Shown in pieces: positions 35,303 through 37,346 of a DNA stretch of 37,346 nt. Every line of letters starts with the position of its first letter. Position 1 is the first letter of the stretch. The position numbers and the translations under genes were made by a program. This DNA is from Parasporobacterium sp. (GTDB lineage: Bacteria; Bacillota; Clostridia; Lachnospirales; Lachnospiraceae): NCBI GenBank assembly GCA_017515535.1, contig JAFWFQ010000063.1, forward strand, positions 1 through 37,346. The letters are read 5' to 3'. Below the pieces are notes generated by a model. It was not told the DNA's origin. It was given only the letters and a program-made list of their open reading frames with translations, and did not search any database.

Positions 35303-35320
35303 AATCCTGTAGCTTTTTTT
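35292..35320 (+). terminator. Rho-independent terminator of the NRPS operon
   Basis: GCTACAGG (35292-35299) and CCTGTAGC (35306-35313) form an 8-bp stem with a TAAAAT loop, followed by seven T. The stop codon of the TIM-like gene starts at the first base of the loop. Confidence 0.93.
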
Positions 35321-35419
35321 CTTTATATCTCAATTCCAATCAGGAATGGAAGAAAGCCGATTTATCGTTTTACTGCAGTAAAGCACTCTGCTATTCTTTG
35401 ATTAAATCCAAGTATACAA

Positions 35420-35479
35420 TTTGGTAATGAATAACAGCGGACAACTATTACCAAAAGTTATACATCTATGCCTTTTTGG
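35420..35479. repeat. Overlapping inverted repeats upstream of the ABC uptake operon
   Basis: TTTGGTAAT (35420-35428) and ATTACCAAA (35447-35455) are perfect 9-base inverted arms 18 bases apart. The right arm also pairs as CCAAAA (35451-35456) with TTTTGG (35474-35479). All lie just upstream of the -10 at 35506, a position typical of an activator or repressor site. The rest of the 263-base gap holds only the terminator and promoter. Confidence 0.5.
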
Positions 35480-35484
35480 GAGTT

Positions 35485-35511
35485 TTGTTTGATAATTGGC
35501 AAAATTATAAT
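35485..35511 (+). promoter_or_regulatory. Promoter of the ABC uptake operon
   Basis: A perfect -10 TATAAT (35506-35511) with TTGTTT (35485-35490) at a short 15-base spacing. The poor -35 would suit an activated promoter; the leader of about 48 bases ends with an AAGGAGGAG ribosome site. Confidence 0.6.
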
Positions 35512-35565
35512 GTAACCATAAAGATAATTCTAGTTAATTATTTATTATTTTAAGGAGGAGAAGTA

Positions 35566-36879
35566 ATGAAAACAATGAAGAAACTTATTGCATTATTAGC
35601 TGCATGCGTTCTTGTTATTGGTTCTCTTGCTGCATGCGGTGGCGGCGGCGGAACCGCTCCGGCAGGCAGCGGTGGTGCGGCACCGGCGGCAGGCGGTGAC
35701 AAATCAGAGATCGTAATTGGTTACGCATCTTCTTTTACCGGCCCTTTGGGTGAGTTTACACAGGCCTTTGATTGGGACAGCAAACTTTGCCTTGATGCAA
35801 TCAACAAAGATGGCGGAATTGATATTGGCGGTAAGAAATATACTGTCAGAGTTGTAACAGGTGACACTGAGTCAACCGCAGCTACAGCTACAGAAGTTGC
35901 AAAGAAACTGATCCTGGAAGACAAAGTCGACATTCTGGTTGGCGCTTGGACACCGGAAAATACGGCTCCTGTTGCAGCAGTCGCAGAGCAGTATGGAGTT
36001 CCTTGCATCTGCTCCAACAGCCCATGGGAGTCCTGGACAGCAACCTATGATCCGGAATGGGCATATGGTCTGATGTTCTCTGCAAATGATATTGTAAATG
36101 GTTATGTAACATCTCTTGTTAAGATCAAAGATCAGACAAACGGAAAAGTTGGATTCCTCTTTGACTCTGACGTTGACGGTGTAACCTTCTCCGGACTTCT
36201 TCAGCCGCTGCTTGAAGAAAACGGATTCACAGTTTATGATCCGGGCAGATTTTCTGTTGATACCACAGACTTCACATCTATCATTGCTGATCTTCAGGCA
36301 AATGACTGCGACATCGTCTGCGGTAACCAGATCCTTCCGAACTTCATGACAGCATGGAAACAGTTCAATGAGAAAAACTATATTCCGAAAGCATTCGTTC
36401 TTGGAAAAGGTCTCTGCTATGGTACAGACTTCATGGCATTAGATCCGCTTCCGGATGGAATCATGTGCGAGATCGAGTTCTCCAAAGACTTCCCGTACTA
36501 TTCTGAACTTCTGGGCCTTTCCTGCGCAGATCTTGCTAACAAGTGGGAAGAAGAGAAAGGAACCCAGTTCCCGGTTTGCTCTTTCGGTTATGACATCGTT
36601 TTCTGGGAAGTTTTAAATGAAGCTTTAAAGAACTGTGCAGATCTTGAGCCGGAGACAATTAAAGAGGCAATCGGAAATGTCAAGATGGATACGATTTATG
36701 GTCCGGTTGATTTTACTGAGGCGAATGGTCATGTTTCTGTATGCCCGATCGTCTGCGGACAGTGGTACCCGAGTGAGGAATGGGCAGATACCTATGACTT
36801 CAATATCACAGGTGTTGGACGTTACTCAGACATCCCTGAAGAAGATCCGTACATTATTCCGAACACAACTCAGAAGTAA
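35566..36879 (+). CDS. ABC transporter substrate-binding lipoprotein (amide/urea/branched-chain amino acid type)
   Basis: A 437-aa secreted lipoprotein. The signal peptide ends at a lipobox SLAAC with C24 as the lipidated residue, followed by a Gly/Ala linker to about residue 45. The mature part is a type I periplasmic-binding fold of the Peripla_BP_6 group (IVIGYASSFTGPLGEFTQ, ILVGAWTPENTAPVAAVAEQ), closest in pattern to urea/short-amide and branched-chain amino acid binders. It captures a small solute outside the membrane for the LivG-type ATPase that follows at 37161. Strong ribosome site and a codon choice rich in preferred codons suggest high expression. The ligand cannot be told. Confidence 0.92.
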   Translation: MKTMKKLIALLAACVLVIGSLAACGGGGGTAPAGSGGAAPAAGGDKSEIVIGYASSFTGPLGEFTQAFDWDSKLCLDAINKDGGIDIGGKKYTVRVVTGDTESTAATATEVAKKLILEDKVDILVGAWTPENTAPVAAVAEQYGVPCICSNSPWESWTATYDPEWAYGLMFSANDIVNGYVTSLVKIKDQTNGKVGFLFDSDVDGVTFSGLLQPLLEENGFTVYDPGRFSVDTTDFTSIIADLQANDCDIVCGNQILPNFMTAWKQFNEKNYIPKAFVLGKGLCYGTDFMALDPLPDGIMCEIEFSKDFPYYSELLGLSCADLANKWEEEKGTQFPVCSFGYDIVFWEVLNEALKNCADLEPETIKEAIGNVKMDTIYGPVDFTEANGHVSVCPIVCGQWYPSEEWADTYDFNITGVGRYSDIPEEDPYIIPNTTQK

Positions 36880-36927
36880 TCACTCTTTCGGAGTTGATAC
36901 ACAATTTCATCTTCTGTGAAAATCGAG

Positions 36928-36959
36928 TTGGCTGTAGTCGTTATTATGGCTACAGCCAA
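36928..36959 (+). terminator. Intercistronic hairpin after the binding-protein gene
   Basis: TTGGCTGTAG (36928-36937) pairs with CTACAGCCAA (36950-36959) around 12 bases, followed by only TTCTGATT. A partial terminator or RNA-stabilising stem is likely. Confidence 0.55.
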
Positions 36960-36977
36960 TTCTGATTCAAGAAATGT

Positions 36978-36999
36978 ATTTCGTCTATTCAGACGAAAT
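36978..36999 (+). repeat. Second perfect hairpin in the same gap
   Basis: ATTTCGTCT (36978-36986) and AGACGAAAT (36991-36999) are perfect 9-base arms around ATTC. No T-run follows, so this is more likely an RNA stability or operator element than a terminator. Confidence 0.55.
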
Positions 37000-37038
37000 A
37001 ACGATCATCGGAAGAGACGGATTCCGTTTGCGGAACTA

Positions 37039-37067
37039 TTGTTTTGAATTTTTTGAAATACTATATT
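37039..37067 (+). promoter_or_regulatory. Internal promoter before the ABC ATPase gene
   Basis: TTGTTT (37039-37044) and TATATT (37062-37067) are 17 bases apart; an overlapping alternative is TTGAAT (37044-37049) with TTTAAT (37066-37071). It would let the transporter genes be read separately from the binding protein. Confidence 0.45.
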
Positions 37068-37090
37068 TAATATGTTAGAAGGGATTTTCA

Positions 37091-37104
37091 GGATCATATG
37101 ATCC
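37091..37104. repeat. 14-bp perfect palindrome downstream of the internal promoter
   Basis: GGATCATATGATCC is fully self-complementary and lies about 20 bases after the predicted transcription start, a usual place for a repressor dyad. No binding protein can be named. Confidence 0.4.
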
Positions 37105-37160
37105 GGGTTTCCCTGATGTAATTCATAGTTAATTTGGTAAAAAAGAAGGAGGTATAGGGT

Positions 37161-37346
37161 GTGGAACCAATCTTACAGGCTCAGCATTTAGCAATATCCT
37201 TCGGAAGCAACCATGTTTTAAAAGACATCAATTTTGAACTTGGTGATAATGAGACTCTAGGAATTATCGGCCCGAACGGTGCGGGTAAAACGGTTATGTT
37301 AAATATCATTACCGGTATTTTAAAACCGACAGCCGGACAGGTTATC
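37161..37346 (+). CDS. ABC transporter ATPase, LivG type (N-terminal part, runs off the window)
   Basis: The first 62 codons are present. GTG 37161 is the start, with AAGGAGG eight bases upstream. The translation opens VEPILQAQHLAISFG and reaches the Walker A motif GPNGAGKT, followed by MLNIITGILKPTAGQV, the pattern of LivG/BraF-type ATPases of hydrophobic amino acid and amide transporters. It fits the binding-protein gene upstream. The gene continues beyond 37346. Confidence 0.9.
   Translation, partial: MEPILQAQHLAISFGSNHVLKDINFELGDNETLGIIGPNGAGKTVMLNIITGILKPTAGQVI

Noticed and set aside
35468..35515. 15-codon ORF before the binding-protein gene
   Set aside because: No ribosome site and it contains the perfect -10 element TATAAT; probably chance.
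36974..37078. 34-codon ORF starting ATG in the gap after the binding-protein gene
   Set aside because: No ribosome site, it spans a perfect hairpin and the predicted promoter, and its sequence resembles no protein I know.
1..37346. CRISPR array, tRNA/rRNA, IS element or phage
   Set aside because: No regularly spaced repeats, cloverleaf, transposase or phage genes seen.

Overview
The window reads as chromosome from a strictly anaerobic, Gram-positive member of the Bacillota, most likely a gut-type Clostridia (Lachnospiraceae or Oscillospiraceae style). Pointers are the oxygen-sensitive class III ribonucleotide reductase with its activase and NrdR-type boxes, strong AGGAGG ribosome sites, wall-polymer genes (TagD, LicD, LTA-synthase-like), and a loading-module NRPS of the C-A-T-C-A-T-reductase type known from gut clostridia. 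No species can be named from sequence alone. There is no phage, IS element, CRISPR array, tRNA or rRNA that I can support.

Layout. (1) Bases 1-11259: a surface-glycan/phosphodiester decoration cluster. Four plus-strand genes (two-lobed HAD protein, GT2 glycosyltransferase, methyltransferase/kinase-like/cytidylyltransferase fusion, LicD) meet three minus-strand genes (SGNH-like/CitC-like ligase fusion, GtrII-type membrane glycosyltransferase, TagD) tail to tail with overlapping stop codons. (2) 11308-14158: an operon for a queuosine-precursor transporter (VUT/YhhQ), an M29 aminopeptidase and an SDR, led by a good sigma-A promoter and a 47-base H-type pseudoknot that looks like a preQ1 riboswitch; it ends in a bidirectional terminator. 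(3) 14181-20472, minus strand: TPR protein, DUF4037 protein, nrdG, then nrdD with a fused C-terminal redoxin, then a thioredoxin-reductase-like flavoprotein. nrdD has its own promoter, two NrdR-type boxes 31 bp apart, and a structured leader with a six-codon ORF. (4) 20521-24379: YitT membrane protein, acyltransferase-3 and an LtaS/OpgB-like phosphoglycerol transferase, translationally coupled. (5) 24408-35320: LysR regulator, a 2429-aa dimodular NRPS with reductive release, a MATE exporter carrying an RsbW-like ATPase domain, and a triosephosphate-isomerase-fold protein that has lost all three catalytic residues; closed by a strong terminator. (6) 35420-37346: a branched-chain-amino-acid/amide type ABC uptake system (lipoprotein binding protein, then the start of the LivG-type ATPase).

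How the parts fit. Regions 1 and 4 both serve the cell envelope: TagD can supply CDP-glycerol, LicD and the OpgB-like enzyme are phospho-group transferases, GT2 and GtrII add sugars. Region 3 makes deoxynucleotides without oxygen, with an apparently built-in electron donor. Region 5 is the most unusual: a compact, LysR-fronted pathway predicted to make and export a (possibly N-acylated) dipeptide aldehyde, with two odd accessory proteins, a transporter-ATPase fusion and a pseudo-TIM, whose roles are not explained by known families.
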